A stretch of 61,074 nt of DNA from Methylibium rhizosphaerae (GTDB taxonomy: Bacteria > Pseudomonadota > Gammaproteobacteria > Burkholderiales > Burkholderiaceae_C). A program made the position numbers and the translations under genes. The stretch spans positions 1 through 61,074 of the forward strand of contig NZ_SWAR01000035.1 of assembly GCF_006386545.1 (NCBI RefSeq). Direction: 5' to 3'. Of this stretch, positions 48,632 through 59,273 are shown one piece after another. Positions within the stretch are counted from its first letter, which is position 1. Each line of letters begins with the position of its first letter. Under the pieces are notes generated by a model. The model saw only the letters and a list, made by a program, of their open reading frames with translations, was not told the origin of the DNA and did no database searches.

Positions 48632-49452
48632 GGTGCAGCGGCGTCGATGGGGATCCGCTCGAGGCCTGTGCGGCTCCATCGCAGGACGTCGCCGCGAGGG
48701 GACGTCCCGTCGAAATCCCAGTCGCTCAGTACCCAGCGTTCGCATCCGTGCCCGAGGGCCTGGTGCGCCGGTCGGTGCGTATGGCCGTGCACCAGCACCG
48801 GTGCGCCTGCCGCCTGCATCCAGCGGACCATTGCGGCCGGGTCGAGGTCGCCATAGCCTTCGACGTCGTGACCCTGCTGGCGGCGCTGTTCGCTGGCGTC
48901 GCGAATCTGCCTGGCCAACGCCCTGCGCTCCGGCAATGGGCGCGCAAGCACGGCATGCTGCCATGCAGGCTGGCGCACCTGTGCGCGGAAGCGCTGGTAC
49001 TCCCGGTCGTCCAGGCAAAGGGCGTCCCCATGGGTCAGCAGCACGTGGCGGCCGAAGGCGCTGAGGACGGTTGGGTCGTGCAGGGCAGCCACGCCGCAAT
49101 TGCCGAGCAGGTCGGCTCCGACGAGGAAGTCTCGGTTTCCCGCCATGAAGGCCACGGGCCTCACCTTTGCTGCGGCTGCCAGCAAGGCGGCGCAGCGCTT
49201 CTCGAACCCTTCGAAGCGCGCGTCGTCTCCAACCCAGGCCTCGAACAGGTCGCCGAGGATGAACACCGCGTCAGCCGTCGTGCCGAACAGGTGGGCCTCG
49301 AGTGCCGCGAAGGTGCGGGGCGTCGACTCTTGAAGGTGCAGGTCCGACAGGAAGTCGATGCTTTTCCAGTGGGGTGGGGCCTCGTACCGCGAGAACCGCG
49401 GCAGGTCCAGTGAAAGGTCGGCCGAAGAGCCAGACGTCGAGGCCACCACCAT
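48628..49452 (-). CDS. lpxH: UDP-2,3-diacylglucosamine diphosphatase
   Basis: This enzyme of about 274 residues cleaves UDP-2,3-diacylglucosamine to lipid X in lipid A synthesis. Metallophosphatase motifs in order are FLSDLHL, GDLFEAWVGDD, GNRDFL, HGD and HGHTHRP. I chose ATG 49452; a TTG two codons upstream (49458) lies one base from the ppiB stop. It has an N-terminal extension of about 30 residues before the first motif. Confidence 0.93.
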   Translation of the reverse strand: MVVASTSGSSADLSLDLPRFSRYEAPPHWKSIDFLSDLHLQESTPRTFAALEAHLFGTTADAVFILGDLFEAWVGDDARFEGFEKRCAALLAAAAKVRPVAFMAGNRDFLVGADLLGNCGVAALHDPTVLSAFGRHVLLTHGDALCLDDREYQRFRAQVRQPAWQHAVLARPLPERRALARQIRDASEQRRQQGHDVEGYGDLDPAAMVRWMQAAGAPVLVHGHTHRPAHQALGHGCERWVLSDWDFDGTSPRGDVLRWSRTGLERIPIDAAAP

Positions 49453-49459
49453 CCGCAAC

Positions 49460-49960
49460 TCAGGCCTCGACGGCCTTCTCGATCACCACGTCTTCCAGCG
49501 GCACGTCGTCATGGAAGCCGCTGCGCCCGGTTCGCACCTTCTCGATCTGGTCGACGATCTCGGTGCCGCCGACGACCTTGCCGAACACTGCATAGCCCCA
49601 GCCCTGCGGGCTCTCGGACTTGAAGTTCAGGAATTCGTTGTTGGCCGTGTTGATGAAGAACTGTGCCGTGGCCGAGTGGGGCGCGTTCGTGCGGGCCATG
49701 GCCAGGGTGTACTTCTCGTTCTTCAGGCCGTTGCCGGCCTCGTTCTCGATGGCGGCGTCAGTGGCCTTCTGCTTGAGGCCCGGCTCGAAGCCGCCGCCCT
49801 GGATCATGAAGCCCTTGATGACGCGGTGGAACACGGTGCCGTTGTAGTGGCCCTTGCGCACGTAGTTCAGGAAGTTCTCGACGGACTTCGGCGCCTTGGC
49901 GTCGTCGAGCTCGAGGCGGATGACGCCTTGCTTGGTGTGCAGTTCGACAAACTTGCTCAT
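49460..49960 (-). CDS. ppiB: Cytoplasmic cyclophilin-type peptidyl-prolyl isomerase
   Basis: This 166-residue cyclophilin without a signal peptide carries [14 protein letters not shown] and ATAQFFIN, with active-site Arg and Gln-Phe residues present. It is followed closely by lpxH and preceded by a second, exported cyclophilin, suggesting an old tandem duplication. It catalyses proline isomerisation in protein folding. Confidence 0.94.
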   Translation of the reverse strand: MSKFVELHTKQGVIRLELDDAKAPKSVENFLNYVRKGHYNGTVFHRVIKGFMIQGGGFEPGLKQKATDAAIENEAGNGLKNEKYTLAMARTNAPHSATAQFFINTANNEFLNFKSESPQGWGYAVFGKVVGGTEIVDQIEKVRTGRSGFHDDVPLEDVVIEKAVEA

Positions 49961-49961
49961 C

Positions 49962-50534
49962 TCATTTCTCCACAGTGGCTTTCTTGATGACGACCGGCTC
50001 GACCGGCACGTTCTGGTGCGGGCCCCGATTGCCGGTCTGGACCGACTTGATCTTGTCGACGACTTCCATGCCCGACACGACCTTGCCGAACACCGCGTAG
50101 CCGTTGCCGTCGCGGGAGTTGGCCTGGTCGAGGAAGGCGTTGTCCTTCACGTTGATGAAGAACTGTGCGGTGGCCGAGTTCGGGTCCATGGTGCGAGCCA
50201 TCGCCACCGTGCCGCGCTCGTTCTTCAGGCCGTTGCGGCTTTCGAGCGGAATCGGCGGACGCGTCGGCTTTTCGTTCATGTCGGCGGTCATGCCGCCGCC
50301 CTGGATCATGAAGTTGTCGATCACGCGATGAAAGATCGTCCCGTCGTAGTGTCCGGCCTTCACGTACTGCACGAAGTTGTCGACCGTCTTGGGAGCCTTC
50401 TTCCGATCGAGTTCGAGCACGATGTCGCCGGCACTCGTGGCCAGCTTGACCTTCTGCGCGAGCGCTGCCGTCGACGTGGCCACGGCGAACAGGGTGGCGG
50501 CCACCACGGGCAGACAGGACGCGAAACGTTTCAT
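49962..50534 (-). CDS. ppiA: Periplasmic cyclophilin-type peptidyl-prolyl isomerase
   Basis: This 190-residue protein has a signal peptide ([26 protein letters not shown]). The mature cyclophilin carries [15 protein letters not shown] and ATAQFFIN. It lies one base before the cytoplasmic paralogue ppiB. I chose the ATG at 50534; upstream in-frame sequence lacks coding features. It acts in periplasmic protein folding. Confidence 0.93.
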   Translation of the reverse strand: MKRFASCLPVVAATLFAVATSTAALAQKVKLATSAGDIVLELDRKKAPKTVDNFVQYVKAGHYDGTIFHRVIDNFMIQGGGMTADMNEKPTRPPIPLESRNGLKNERGTVAMARTMDPNSATAQFFINVKDNAFLDQANSRDGNGYAVFGKVVSGMEVVDKIKSVQTGNRGPHQNVPVEPVVIKKATVEK

Positions 50535-50676
50535 CCGATCACTCCTTCGAAAAAGATCTTCCATTGTCCACCTTCCTTGCCCCAGCACTGCTGCTTGACA
50601 GGGCCGGTGAACGGCAGGCGTGCCTGCGCTTGCGCGACCTGGCGTGCCAGCTCGAGCGTCTTGCGGCTCGAACCGT

Positions 50677-51252
50677 TCAAGGCGCCGCGGCGCCCTGCGC
50701 CGTGCCGCCGATGCGGCTGCGGTGCGTGAACAGCTCGCGGATGAGCGCCAGCTTGGGCGGCACCGCCGCATTGCCGCCGTCGATCTGCAGGGCCTTCGCA
50801 TAGGCCTGGCTTGCCAGCTTTGCGTAGACGTCGCCCAGGTTTTCGTAGGCAGTCGCATAGCTCGGGCTGATGCGGATGGCCATCTCGAGGGCAGTGCGCG
50901 CCTTGTCGTACTGGTTCTGGCCGGCGTACAGCACCGCCAGGTTGTTGTAGGGCTCGGGCAACTCAGGGTAGTCGTCGGCGAGCTTCACGAACATGTTGAT
51001 CGCTTCGTTCTGCCGGCCCAGTTCGACCAGGGCGACACCCTTGACGAAACGCAGCTGCGCGTCCTTCGGTTCGGCGGCCAGGGCCTTGTCGGCGCGCTGC
51101 AGCGCCTCGGCAGTCTGGCCGCTCTTGAGCAGCTTCTGGATCTCGGAGAGCTCGTTCGCAGGAGCCGCCGCCGAGAATGCCAGCGCTGCCGTCATCGTCG
51201 CGAGTGGTCTGTACCAGCGGGAACCGCGAGAGGCGGGGGGGCGTTGCGGCAT
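50677..51252 (-). CDS. TPR-repeat exported protein
   Basis: This 191-residue protein has a probable signal peptide ([15 protein letters not shown]). Three to four tetratricopeptide repeats follow, for example [23 protein letters not shown] and [20 protein letters not shown]. It is a periplasmic protein-protein scaffold of unknown partner. I chose ATG 51252. It is divergent from cysS and upstream of ppiA in the same direction. Confidence 0.88.
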   Translation of the reverse strand: MPQRPPASRGSRWYRPLATMTAALAFSAAAPANELSEIQKLLKSGQTAEALQRADKALAAEPKDAQLRFVKGVALVELGRQNEAINMFVKLADDYPELPEPYNNLAVLYAGQNQYDKARTALEMAIRISPSYATAYENLGDVYAKLASQAYAKALQIDGGNAAVPPKLALIRELFTHRSRIGGTAQGAAAP

Positions 51253-51394
51253 GGGCGGGACTTGCTTCACGCTGCGCAACAAGGGGCGCAGATATACTGC
51301 CGAAATTGTATCTGAGGGCCCAGGCGACACAGCCCTGGGGCGTGCCCAGTGCGGTCACGCCGCTGCAAGCAGATGCTCGCTTTCCCAGCCTCCC

Positions 51395-52786
51395 ATGACC
51401 TTGCGCATCCACAACACGCTCACGCGTCAGACAGAAGCCTTTGCGCCGATCGAACCCGGCCACGTGCGCATGTACGTGTGCGGCATGACCATCTACGACC
51501 TCTGTCATGTGGGGCATGCCCGCATGATGATGGCCTTCGACGTGGTGCAGCGCTGGCTGAAGGTGAGCGGCTATCGCGTGACCTATGTGCGCAACATCAC
51601 GGACATCGACGACAAGATCATCAAGCGTGCGCTGGAGCGGGGCATCTCCATCCGTGAGCTCACCGAAGAGATGACGCAGGCGATGCACCGCGACATCGGC
51701 GCCCTGGGCATCGAGCGCCCCACGCACGAGCCGCGCGCCACGGAATACGTGTCCCACATGGTCGACCTGATCGGCCAGCTCGAGGACAAGGGTCTCGCCT
51801 ATCGGGCGTCGAACGGCGACGTGAACTTCGCGGTCCGCAAGTTCCCGGGTTACGGCAAGCTTTCCGGCAAGTCGCTCGACCAGCTGCGTGCCGGTGAGCG
51901 GGTGGCTGTGGCCGAAGGCAAGGACGATCCGCTGGACTTCGTGCTGTGGAAGGCCGCAAAGCCCGAGGAGCCGAAGGACGCCAAGTACGAAGCACCCTTC
52001 GGCGCAGGCCGGCCCGGGTGGCACATCGAATGCTCCGCCATGAGCTGTGCCCTCCTGGGCGAAACCTTCGACATTCACGGCGGTGGCATGGACCTGCAGT
52101 TTCCGCACCACGAGAACGAGATCGCCCAGAGCGAGGGCGCGACCGGACGGCCGTTCGTCAAGGTCTGGATGCACAACGGCTTCCTGAACGTCGACAACGA
52201 GAAGATGTCGAAGTCGCTCGGCAACTTCTTCACCATCCGCGACGTCCTCAAGAGCTACGACGGCGAGACGGTGCGCTTCTTCATGTTGCGGGTGCACTAC
52301 CGCAGCCCGTTCAACTACAGCGATGCCGGGCTCGACGACGCCAGACAGGCGCTGCGGCGCCTCTACACCGCGCTCGACGGCATCGAAGCCGACCCCGTGG
52401 CGGTCGACTGGAACGAGCCGCACGCTGCCCGCTTCAAGGCGGCGATGGACGACGACTTCAACACGCCGATTGCCGTGTCGGTGCTCTTCGAGCTGGCGGC
52501 CGAGGTCAACCGCACGCGGTCTGCACAACAGGCGGCGCAGCTGAAGGCGCTCGGCGCCACGCTCGGCCTGCTTCAGCAGGCGCCGCGTGCCTACCTGCAA
52601 GGCGGTGCTGCGCTCGATGAAGCAGCGATCCAGGCACTCATCGCTTCGCGTGCGGCGGCGAAGCAGGCCCGCAATTTCGCCGAGGCCGATCGCATCCGCA
52701 AGGAGCTCGCAGAGCAGGGCATCGAACTCAAGGACACCCCGGCCGGTACCACCTGGGTCACGGTTGCTGCCGCACCGAAGGCCTGA
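51395..52786 (+). CDS. cysS: Cysteinyl-tRNA synthetase
   Basis: This 463-residue class I synthetase has the HIGH motif variant CHVGHARMM and KMSKSLGN as its KMSKS loop. Zinc ligands include Cys29 (YVCGMTIYD) and the later CSAM and HHENE. I chose ATG 51395 ([11 protein letters not shown]), the family start. It charges tRNA-Cys. Confidence 0.96.
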   Translation: MTLRIHNTLTRQTEAFAPIEPGHVRMYVCGMTIYDLCHVGHARMMMAFDVVQRWLKVSGYRVTYVRNITDIDDKIIKRALERGISIRELTEEMTQAMHRDIGALGIERPTHEPRATEYVSHMVDLIGQLEDKGLAYRASNGDVNFAVRKFPGYGKLSGKSLDQLRAGERVAVAEGKDDPLDFVLWKAAKPEEPKDAKYEAPFGAGRPGWHIECSAMSCALLGETFDIHGGGMDLQFPHHENEIAQSEGATGRPFVKVWMHNGFLNVDNEKMSKSLGNFFTIRDVLKSYDGETVRFFMLRVHYRSPFNYSDAGLDDARQALRRLYTALDGIEADPVAVDWNEPHAARFKAAMDDDFNTPIAVSVLFELAAEVNRTRSAQQAAQLKALGATLGLLQQAPRAYLQGGAALDEAAIQALIASRAAAKQARNFAEADRIRKELAEQGIELKDTPAGTTWVTVAAAPKA

Positions 52787-52792
52787 GACACC

Positions 52793-53449
52793 GTGGCGCG
52801 CACTTCCATGCCCAGCCTCGTCACGCCCGACTATTGGGACGACGCCTGCAAGTACCTCGCCAAGCGCGACCGAGTCATGCGCAAGCTGATCCCGCAGTTC
52901 GGCGAGGCCCGCCTGCAAAGCCGCGGCGATGCGTTCACCACGCTGGCGCGTTCCATCGTGGGGCAGCAGATCTCGGTGAAGGCCGCGCAGTCGGTGTGGG
53001 ACCGGTTTGCCTCGCTGCTGCCCGGCCCCACGCACCGCATACCGCCCAGTGCAGTGCTCGAACTCGACGCGGCCGAGATGCGGGCCGCAGGGCTTTCGGC
53101 TCGCAAGATCGAATACCTGCACGACCTCGCGGCGCATTTCGACTCGGGCACGGTGCACGTGAAAGCCTGGGCCGGCATGGACGACGAGGCGATCATCGAG
53201 GAACTGGTGGCCATCCGCGGAATCGGCCGCTGGACGGCCGAGATGTTCCTGATCTTTCACCTGATGCGCCCCAACGTGCTGCCGCTGGACGACCTGGGGC
53301 TGCTCAAGGGCATCAGCCAGAGCTATTTCAGCGGCGAGCCCGTCTCCCGCGTGGAGGCTCGCGAAGTGGGTGACGCCTGGGCGCCGTTCCGCTCGGTGGC
53401 CACCTGGTACCTGTGGCGCAGCCTTGACCCGCTGCCCGTTGACTACTAA
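52793..53449 (+). CDS. DNA-3-methyladenine glycosylase II-like (HhH-GPD)
   Basis: This 218-residue base-excision glycosylase has the helix-hairpin-helix LVAIRGIGRWTAEMFLIF, followed by the catalytic aspartate in LPLDDLGLL. No iron-sulfur cluster loop is present, as expected for the AlkA branch. I chose GTG 52793, six bases after cysS; ATG 52808 is a shorter alternative. It removes alkylated bases from DNA. Confidence 0.9.
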   Translation: MARTSMPSLVTPDYWDDACKYLAKRDRVMRKLIPQFGEARLQSRGDAFTTLARSIVGQQISVKAAQSVWDRFASLLPGPTHRIPPSAVLELDAAEMRAAGLSARKIEYLHDLAAHFDSGTVHVKAWAGMDDEAIIEELVAIRGIGRWTAEMFLIFHLMRPNVLPLDDLGLLKGISQSYFSGEPVSRVEAREVGDAWAPFRSVATWYLWRSLDPLPVDY

Positions 53450-53497
53450 AACCGCGTCTGGACGCGGCCGACGAACCTTCGAAAAGGAAAAGTTGGG

Positions 53498-54469
53498 ATG
53501 AGCAAGAGACACTTCCTCGAATTCGAGCAGCCCATTGCCGAGCTCGAGACCAAGATCGACGAACTGCGTTATGTGCAGAACGAGTCGGCTGTCGACATCT
53601 CGGAAGAGATTGACCGCCTGAGCAAGAAGAGCCAGCAGCTCACCAAGGACATCTACTCCAGCCTGTCGCCCTGGCAGGTGACGCAGATCGCGCGTCACCC
53701 GCAACGGCCGTACACGCTGGACTATGTGAACGAGATCTTCACCGACTTCCAGGAACTGCACGGCGACCGCGCGTTTGCCGACGACCTTTCCATCGTCGGC
53801 GGCCTCGCCCGCTTCAACGGCCAGGCCTGCATGGTGCTCGGCCACCAGAAGGGCCGCGACACGAAAGAGCGTGCCGCGCGCAACTTCGGCATGTCGCGCC
53901 CCGAGGGCTATCGCAAGGCCCTGCGCCTGATGAAGTTGGCCGAGAAGTTCGGCGTGCCGGTGTTCACCTTCGTCGACACGCCCGGTGCCTATCCCGGCAT
54001 CGGCGCCGAGGAACGCGGCCAGTCCGAAGCGATCGGCCGCAACATCTTCGAGATGGCGCAGCTCGAGGTGCCGATCATCGCCACCATCATCGGCGAGGGC
54101 GGCTCCGGCGGCGCGCTGGCCATCAGCGTGGCCGACCAGGTGCTGATGCTGCAGTTCTCTGTGTATTCGGTGATCTCGCCCGAGGGTTGTGCGTCCATCC
54201 TCTGGAAGACCTCAGAGCGTGCGTCCGAAGCCGCCGAGGCACTGGGCATCACCGCGCACCGGCTCAAGGCGCTGGGGCTCGTCGACAAGATCGTCAACGA
54301 GCCCGTGGGCGGGGCACATCGCGACACCAAGCAGATGTGCGCCTACCTGAAGCGCGCGCTCAACGACGCGCTGCGCCAGGTCATCGACCTCAAGCCGAAG
54401 GAGCTGCTGCAGCACCGCTATGAGCGCCTGCAGAGCTACGGCCGCTTCACCGACACCAAAGATCGCTGA
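53498..54469 (+). CDS. accA: Acetyl-CoA carboxylase carboxyltransferase alpha subunit
   Basis: This 323-residue subunit pairs with AccD to make malonyl-CoA. It shows the family start [19 protein letters not shown], then [11 protein letters not shown] and [11 protein letters not shown] (the oxyanion region). GAAAAGGA-type purines precede ATG 53498. Its stop overlaps the tilS start. The length is usual for Proteobacteria. Confidence 0.96.
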   Translation: MSKRHFLEFEQPIAELETKIDELRYVQNESAVDISEEIDRLSKKSQQLTKDIYSSLSPWQVTQIARHPQRPYTLDYVNEIFTDFQELHGDRAFADDLSIVGGLARFNGQACMVLGHQKGRDTKERAARNFGMSRPEGYRKALRLMKLAEKFGVPVFTFVDTPGAYPGIGAEERGQSEAIGRNIFEMAQLEVPIIATIIGEGGSGGALAISVADQVLMLQFSVYSVISPEGCASILWKTSERASEAAEALGITAHRLKALGLVDKIVNEPVGGAHRDTKQMCAYLKRALNDALRQVIDLKPKELLQHRYERLQSYGRFTDTKDR

Positions 54470-55812
54470 TGAACCCGCCGGCGGTGGTGGCGGTCGCCTA
54501 CAGCGGGGGCCGCGATTCCACTGCCTTGCTGCATGCCACGCTGCAGGCCGCCCGGCACAGCGGCGTGCAGGTGGCCGCACTGCATGTGCATCACGGGCTC
54601 AGCCCGCTCGCGGACGACTGGCTGGCGCATTGCCAGGACCAGTGCGACCGCTGGGCTCGCGAGGGGCTGCCGGTCAACCTGTTGCATGAACACCTGCACC
54701 TGAAGCCCGGGCGCGGCCAGAGCATCGAGGCATTGGCTCGCACGGCGCGCTATGCGGCCCTGCGCCGCCTGGCGCAACAGGCCGGGGCCGGCATCGTGCT
54801 GCTGGCGCATCACCGCCGCGATCAGGCCGAGACCCTTCTGCTGCAAGCGCTGCGCGGCGCCGGGGTGGCCGGCTTGTCCGGCATGCCCGCCGTGGCGGAG
54901 CGTGACGGTCTGACCTGGGCGCGCCCCTGGCTCTGCCAGCCACGGGAGGCCGTCGAGGCCTACGTGCGCCGCCACCGTCTCCCCCACGTGGACGACGACA
55001 GCAACGACGATCCGCGCTTTGCCCGCAACCGGCTGCGGCTGCAGGTCTGGCCGGCCTTGCTGGATGCGTTTCCGCAGGCAGAGGCCACGCTGGCTGACGC
55101 TGCCGCATGGTCCCAGGAAGCGGCTGCATGCCTGGCCGATCTGGCCGCGCTCGACCTCGCTGCGCTGCAGGCAGGCGCGCGCCTGCAGGTGGCGTCCTGG
55201 AGGGCGCTTGAACCCCACCGGGCACGCAACGCGCTTCGAGCGTGGCTGCGCGGCAAGGGCGGTGAGGCGCCCACGGCCGCCGAGCTGACCCGCCTGTGCG
55301 ACGAACTGCCGGGGCAGTCGCCCGCCACATGGACCTTGAAGACCGGTGTGCTGCGCCGGTACCGGGGGTGGCTCACGTTCGAGCCGCTCTGTGACCAGGG
55401 GCAGGCCGCCTCGGCACCGCCGCGCGAGGCCGTGGTGCGCATCACGCGTGCCGGGCGCTACGCCTTGCCGGGTTGGGGCGGGCAACTGGTGGTGCGCCGG
55501 GTGACCGAAGACGGCGTGGCGCTCGGTCGGCTGGGCCAGCTCCGGCTCGCGCCACGTGTGGGCGGCGAGCAATTCCAGGCCGGGGCAGGGCGGCCCGCCC
55601 GCGCCCTCAAGAAGCAATACCAGGCCGCTGGGGTGCCGGCGTGGGCGCGCGAGGGGCCGCTGCTCTACGACGGCGAGCAACTCGTCTTTGCGCCCGGCCT
55701 GGGCGTGGACGAGCGCGTACGGGCCGCCAAGGGCGAGGCTCAGGTCAGCCTCGAATGGGTGCCGCAGGCCGCTGCCGCTTCTGAGCCTGCACGGCCAGCC
55801 AGGAAGTCTTAA
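54469..55812 (+). CDS. tilS: tRNA(Ile)-lysidine synthase
   Basis: This 447-residue enzyme converts C34 of tRNA-Ile(CAU) to lysidine. The N-terminal PP-loop is [14 protein letters not shown]. The core has [19 protein letters not shown] and [14 protein letters not shown], and a TilS C-terminal domain follows. ATG 54469 shares one base with the accA stop. The gene is essential in most bacteria. Confidence 0.95.
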   Translation: MNPPAVVAVAYSGGRDSTALLHATLQAARHSGVQVAALHVHHGLSPLADDWLAHCQDQCDRWAREGLPVNLLHEHLHLKPGRGQSIEALARTARYAALRRLAQQAGAGIVLLAHHRRDQAETLLLQALRGAGVAGLSGMPAVAERDGLTWARPWLCQPREAVEAYVRRHRLPHVDDDSNDDPRFARNRLRLQVWPALLDAFPQAEATLADAAAWSQEAAACLADLAALDLAALQAGARLQVASWRALEPHRARNALRAWLRGKGGEAPTAAELTRLCDELPGQSPATWTLKTGVLRRYRGWLTFEPLCDQGQAASAPPREAVVRITRAGRYALPGWGGQLVVRRVTEDGVALGRLGQLRLAPRVGGEQFQAGAGRPARALKKQYQAAGVPAWAREGPLLYDGEQLVFAPGLGVDERVRAAKGEAQVSLEWVPQAAAASEPARPARKS

Positions 55813-55897
55813 GCGCTGCCGCTAAAATCGCAGGCTCTTCGCGTTTCGCGGCGCGAACTGGCACGACTCACCCTCCAACCCCGCGCATTCCATTTCC

Positions 55898-57166
55898 ATG
55901 GCACTGATCGTTCACAAATACGGCGGCACGTCGATGGGCTCGACCGAGCGCATCAAGAATGTCGCCAAGCGTGTGGCCAAGTGGCACCGGGCTGGCCACC
56001 AGATGGTGGTCGTGCCCTCGGCCATGAGCGGCGAAACCAACCGCCTGCTCGGGCTCGCCAAAGAAGTCTCACCCGCTTCGCAGACGCCCGAACTCGCGCG
56101 CGAGCTCGACATGATCGCCGCCACCGGCGAGCAGGTGTCGTCCGGGCTGCTGTCGCTCGCCCTGCAGGCCGAAGGCCTCCAGGCGGTGAGCTATGCAGGG
56201 TGGCAGGTGCCCGTGAAGACCGACTCGTCGTACACGAAGGCGCGTATCCAGAGCATCGACGACGCGCGCGTGCGCGCAGACCTCGAAGCCGGCAAGGTGG
56301 TGGTCATCACCGGCTTCCAGGGCATCGACGAAGAAGGTCATGTGACCACCCTCGGCCGCGGCGGCTCGGACACGTCCGCGGTGGCGGTGGCAGCAGCCCT
56401 CAAGGCCCACGAGTGCCTCATCTACACCGACGTGGACGGCGTCTACACGACCGACCCGCGCGTGGTGCCCGAAGCGCGCCGGCTGCATGCCATCAGCTTC
56501 GAGGAAATGCTCGAGATGGCGAGCCTGGGCAGCAAGGTGCTGCAGATCCGCTCGGTCGAATTCGCCGGCAAGTACCGTGTGCCGCTGCGCGTGCTGTCGA
56601 GCTTCACGCCCTGGGACATCCCACTCGACGAAGAAGCCAAGTCGGGCACGCTGATCACCTTTGAGGAAGACGAAAAGATGGAACAAGCCGTTGTATCGGG
56701 CATTGCCTTCAACCGAGACGAAGCGAAGGTCACCCTGCTGGGCGTGCCCGACAAGCCGGGCATCGCTTTCCAGATCCTCGGTCCGGTGGCCGAGGCCAAC
56801 ATCGACGTTGACGTGATCATCCAGAACGTCTCGCACGACGGGAAGACCGACTTCTCGTTCACCGTGCACCGCAACGACTACGCACGCACGATCGAGCTGC
56901 TGAAGAACCAGGTCGGCCCCAAGCTGGGCGCCGCCGAGGTGGTGGGTGACGCGAAGATCTGCAAGGTCAGTATCGTGGGCATCGGCATGCGCAGCCACGT
57001 GGGCGTGGCCAGCAAGATGTTCCGCGCCCTCAGCGAGGAGGCCATCAACATCCAGATGATCTCCACGAGCGAAATCAAGACCAGCGTGGTGATCGACGAG
57101 AAATACATGGAATTGGCCGTGCGTGCCCTGCACAAGGCGTTCGATCTGGACGAACCTGCGGCATAA
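55898..57166 (+). CDS. lysC: Aspartate kinase
   Basis: This 422-residue enzyme starts lysine, threonine and methionine synthesis. It has KYGGTSMGSTERI at the N-terminus, GRGGSDTSAVAVAAAL in the kinase domain, and two ACT domains in the C-terminal third (VTLLGVPDKPGIAFQILG, CKVSIVGIGMRSHVGVA). These are the feedback-inhibition sites. TAAAAT at 55823 is a candidate -10 element. tRNA-Ser follows 18 bases after the stop. Confidence 0.96.
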   Translation: MALIVHKYGGTSMGSTERIKNVAKRVAKWHRAGHQMVVVPSAMSGETNRLLGLAKEVSPASQTPELARELDMIAATGEQVSSGLLSLALQAEGLQAVSYAGWQVPVKTDSSYTKARIQSIDDARVRADLEAGKVVVITGFQGIDEEGHVTTLGRGGSDTSAVAVAAALKAHECLIYTDVDGVYTTDPRVVPEARRLHAISFEEMLEMASLGSKVLQIRSVEFAGKYRVPLRVLSSFTPWDIPLDEEAKSGTLITFEEDEKMEQAVVSGIAFNRDEAKVTLLGVPDKPGIAFQILGPVAEANIDVDVIIQNVSHDGKTDFSFTVHRNDYARTIELLKNQVGPKLGAAEVVGDAKICKVSIVGIGMRSHVGVASKMFRALSEEAINIQMISTSEIKTSVVIDEKYMELAVRALHKAFDLDEPAA

Positions 57167-57184
57167 TCGCGGCTTCCGATTTCC

Positions 57185-57278
57185 GGAGACGTGACCGAGA
57201 GGCCGAAGGTGCTCCCCTGCTAAGGGAGTATGCGCGCTAAAACGTGCATCGAGGGTTCGAATCCCTCCGTCTCCGCCA
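57185..57278 (+). tRNA. tRNA-Ser (GCT)
   Basis: This 94-base class II tRNA has acceptor arms GGAGACG/CGTCTCC and anticodon loop CTGCTAA with anticodon GCT. It has a long variable arm, T-arm GAGGGTTCGAATCCCTC, discriminator G and an encoded CCA. Its 3' end faces an integrase remnant, so it probably served as an integration site. Confidence 0.95.
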
Positions 57279-57312
57279 GTGATATGTCCTAGGCGATCTC
57301 GCAAGGACCGAC

Positions 57313-57348
57313 AAAAGCCCCGCAAACCCAGTGTTGGCGGGGCTTTTT
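57313..57348 (+). terminator. Terminator after tRNA-Ser
   Basis: AAAAGCCCCGC pairs with GCGGGGCTTTT around a 13-base loop and ends in five Ts. It lies 35 bases after the tRNA. Confidence 0.85.
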
Positions 57349-57394
57349 CCGTTTCCGGACGTCCCAGACGGTGCTTTGACAGCCAGGCATTTCC

Positions 57395-57437
57395 GGGGGC
57401 ACATTTGGGGGCACAAATCTGGAGCGCTGGGGGCACA
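57395..57437. repeat. Three copies of GGGGGCACA
   Basis: GGGGGCACA occurs at 57395, 57407 and 57429, between the tRNA-Ser terminator and the integrase remnant. Similar short GC-rich repeats are often seen between a tRNA and a P4-type integrase gene and may be recombinase arm sites. Here they mark the old left end of an integrated element. Confidence 0.45.
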
Positions 57438-57540
57438 TTTTCTGGTGGCCGCTTTGGAGCGACGCCGATGCAGCCTGCCGAAGTGCAACCTGTCCCGAGG
57501 GGAGGGCGCGAGCGCGGTTTGCCGACTCGCTCGGGCTGTA

Positions 57541-57940
57541 CCGCGCATCCCGGCTGAGCGCATGAAGATGCGCACGTCTCACATCGTGCCGTTGTCGAGA
57601 CAGGCGGTGGAGGTGTTGCGGTGCTTGTGCGAGCTCAAGGGAATGAGTGACTTGCTGTTCCCCGGGGAGCGGGATCACGAGAAGCCGATGAGCAACAACA
57701 CCCTTCAAGGCGCTCGAGCGCATAGGCTTCAAGGGCCGCATGACCGGCCACGGGTTCCGCGGAGTGGCCTCTACGATGCTGCACGAAATGGGCTTCGACC
57801 ATGCCCATATCGAACTGCAACTGGCACACCAGGAGCGCGATGCGGTCAGCGCGGCCTACAACTTCGCGACCTATCTACCGCAGCGGCGCAAGACGATGCA
57901 GGCTTGGGCCGATCGGCTCGATCATTTGCGGAAGACTTGA
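57541..57940 (+). pseudogene. P4-type tyrosine integrase, truncated and frameshifted
   Basis: The first frame reads RIPAERMKMRTSHIVPLSRQ, then LLFPGERDHEKPMSNNTL. After a frameshift near 57708 the other frame continues ALERIGFKGRMTGHGFRGVA and ends LPQRRKTMQAWADRLDHLRKT. The joined text matches the catalytic C-terminal half of P4/CP4-57-like integrases, with the HxxR pair in HGFRG. The N-terminal half is missing. The gene cannot be active in this form. It sits next to tRNA-Ser, the normal place for such integrases. Confidence 0.85.
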
Positions 57941-58133
57941 TCTCCTCCTGCAAGGCAAGGCCTCTCCGTGGGCCGTACGACCGGTTTTGCTTGGAGATTG
58001 CCGATGTAGCGTCGGGCCCAGACTGAGGCCGTGTGCAAACAGCCGCGGCGAGCGGACGCGAGGGTCGCGGCGGTGATCGCGGTTTGCGCGCACGAAGCTT
58101 GAGTCGGCCGCATGCGCCCCCAGCGCTCGGGCT

Positions 58134-59162
58134 CTACGCCCTCATCTCTGCGATCAGCTCTTGTGACCGGTAGATGGCTTGCTGGCCCGCAGGGCATCGG
58201 TACACGTCGTGTCGACTGTCGTAGATGAAGTCGCGCTTGTCGAAGCGGCCCTCGAACTTGCCGCCCGATGTCAGCGGCTTCGGCACCATCGCCGCAATGC
58301 CTGCGCGTTCGCACTCGAGGATCTGGTATCCCTCGAAGTAGCCGCGGTCCGCCAACACAATCGGCCTCGGATGTCCAGCTGCTGCCTTGGCTGCCTTCGC
58401 CATCGCAGCCAGCTGCCCGCGATCCGTCGCGGAGTTGGTCACCTCGTGCGCGACGATCAGGTGGTGCTTCGCGTCGACCGCGGTTTGCACGTTGTACCCG
58501 ACGACCGCTGATCCCAGACGGCTGGTTGCCATGGAACGAGCGTCCGGGTCGGTCATGGAGATCTGCCGTTCCTGCGTGGACTGCAGTTGCTGTTCGATCT
58601 CGCCGAGCCCGCGCATCTGCTCCTTGATCTTGGCGATCTTCTCCTTCAGCCGCGCCGCCCGCTCAGGAAGGACAACGGCCGGATCGCGATCAGCGCGATC
58701 GAGCTTAGCGAGGTAGCGGTTGATGCTGTGCTCCAGCTGCTGCATCCGCACCTGGATCTTGTGGCTGGTGAAGTTCTTGTCGCGGTTGTTCACCGCCTTG
58801 AACTTGCTTCCGTCGATGGCAACGACGCCGTCGGCGAACAGTTTGAGTCGCCGGCACAGCAGGACGAACTCGCGACGCATCTTGCGGATCGCATCGCCAT
58901 GGTCCTTGCGGAAGTCAGCGATGGTTTTGAAGTCCGGTGCCAGGCGGCCCGTCAGCCACATCAGCTCGACGTTGCGCTGCGCTTCGCGCTCCAGGCGTCG
59001 GCTCGACTGCACCTGGTTGAGGTAGCCATAGATGTAGATCTTCAGCAGCACCGCCGGGTGGTACGACGGCCGGCCGGTTGCCGCTGGCTCCGCGCCATCG
59101 AGGCCGAGCCGCAGCGGCTTCAACTCGTCAACGAAGACGTCGACGACCCGCACTGGGTTGTC
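58134..59162 (-). pseudogene. IS1182-family transposase, truncated at both ends
   Basis: The minus strand encodes the IS1182 core: DNPVRVVDVFVDEL, PAATGRPSYHPAVLLKIYIYG, SSRRLEREAQRNVELMWL, PDFKTIADFRKDHG and VAIDGSKFKAVN, then QTAVDAKHHLIVAHEVTN and DRGYFEGYQI. The usual first 25 or so residues before DNPVR are replaced by unrelated sequence. The frame stops soon after YRCPAGQQAIYRS, about 100 residues short of normal. No inverted repeats are visible. It is a dead remnant. Confidence 0.85.
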
Positions 59163-59273
59163 AAGCGGTCGCTCAGCGGCTGGCGCCGGCGTTCTGAAGG
59201 TCTTTGAGCGCAGATCACCAGGCGAGTCGCTAGACTGGCCTTCGATGCATGCTGCGAGCACTCGACCCGCCCG

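Noticed and set aside
50963-53845. A 960-codon minus-strand frame opposite cysS, the glycosylase gene and accA
   Set aside because: The plus-strand genes have full catalytic motifs. The minus frame has skewed composition and no recognisable domain.
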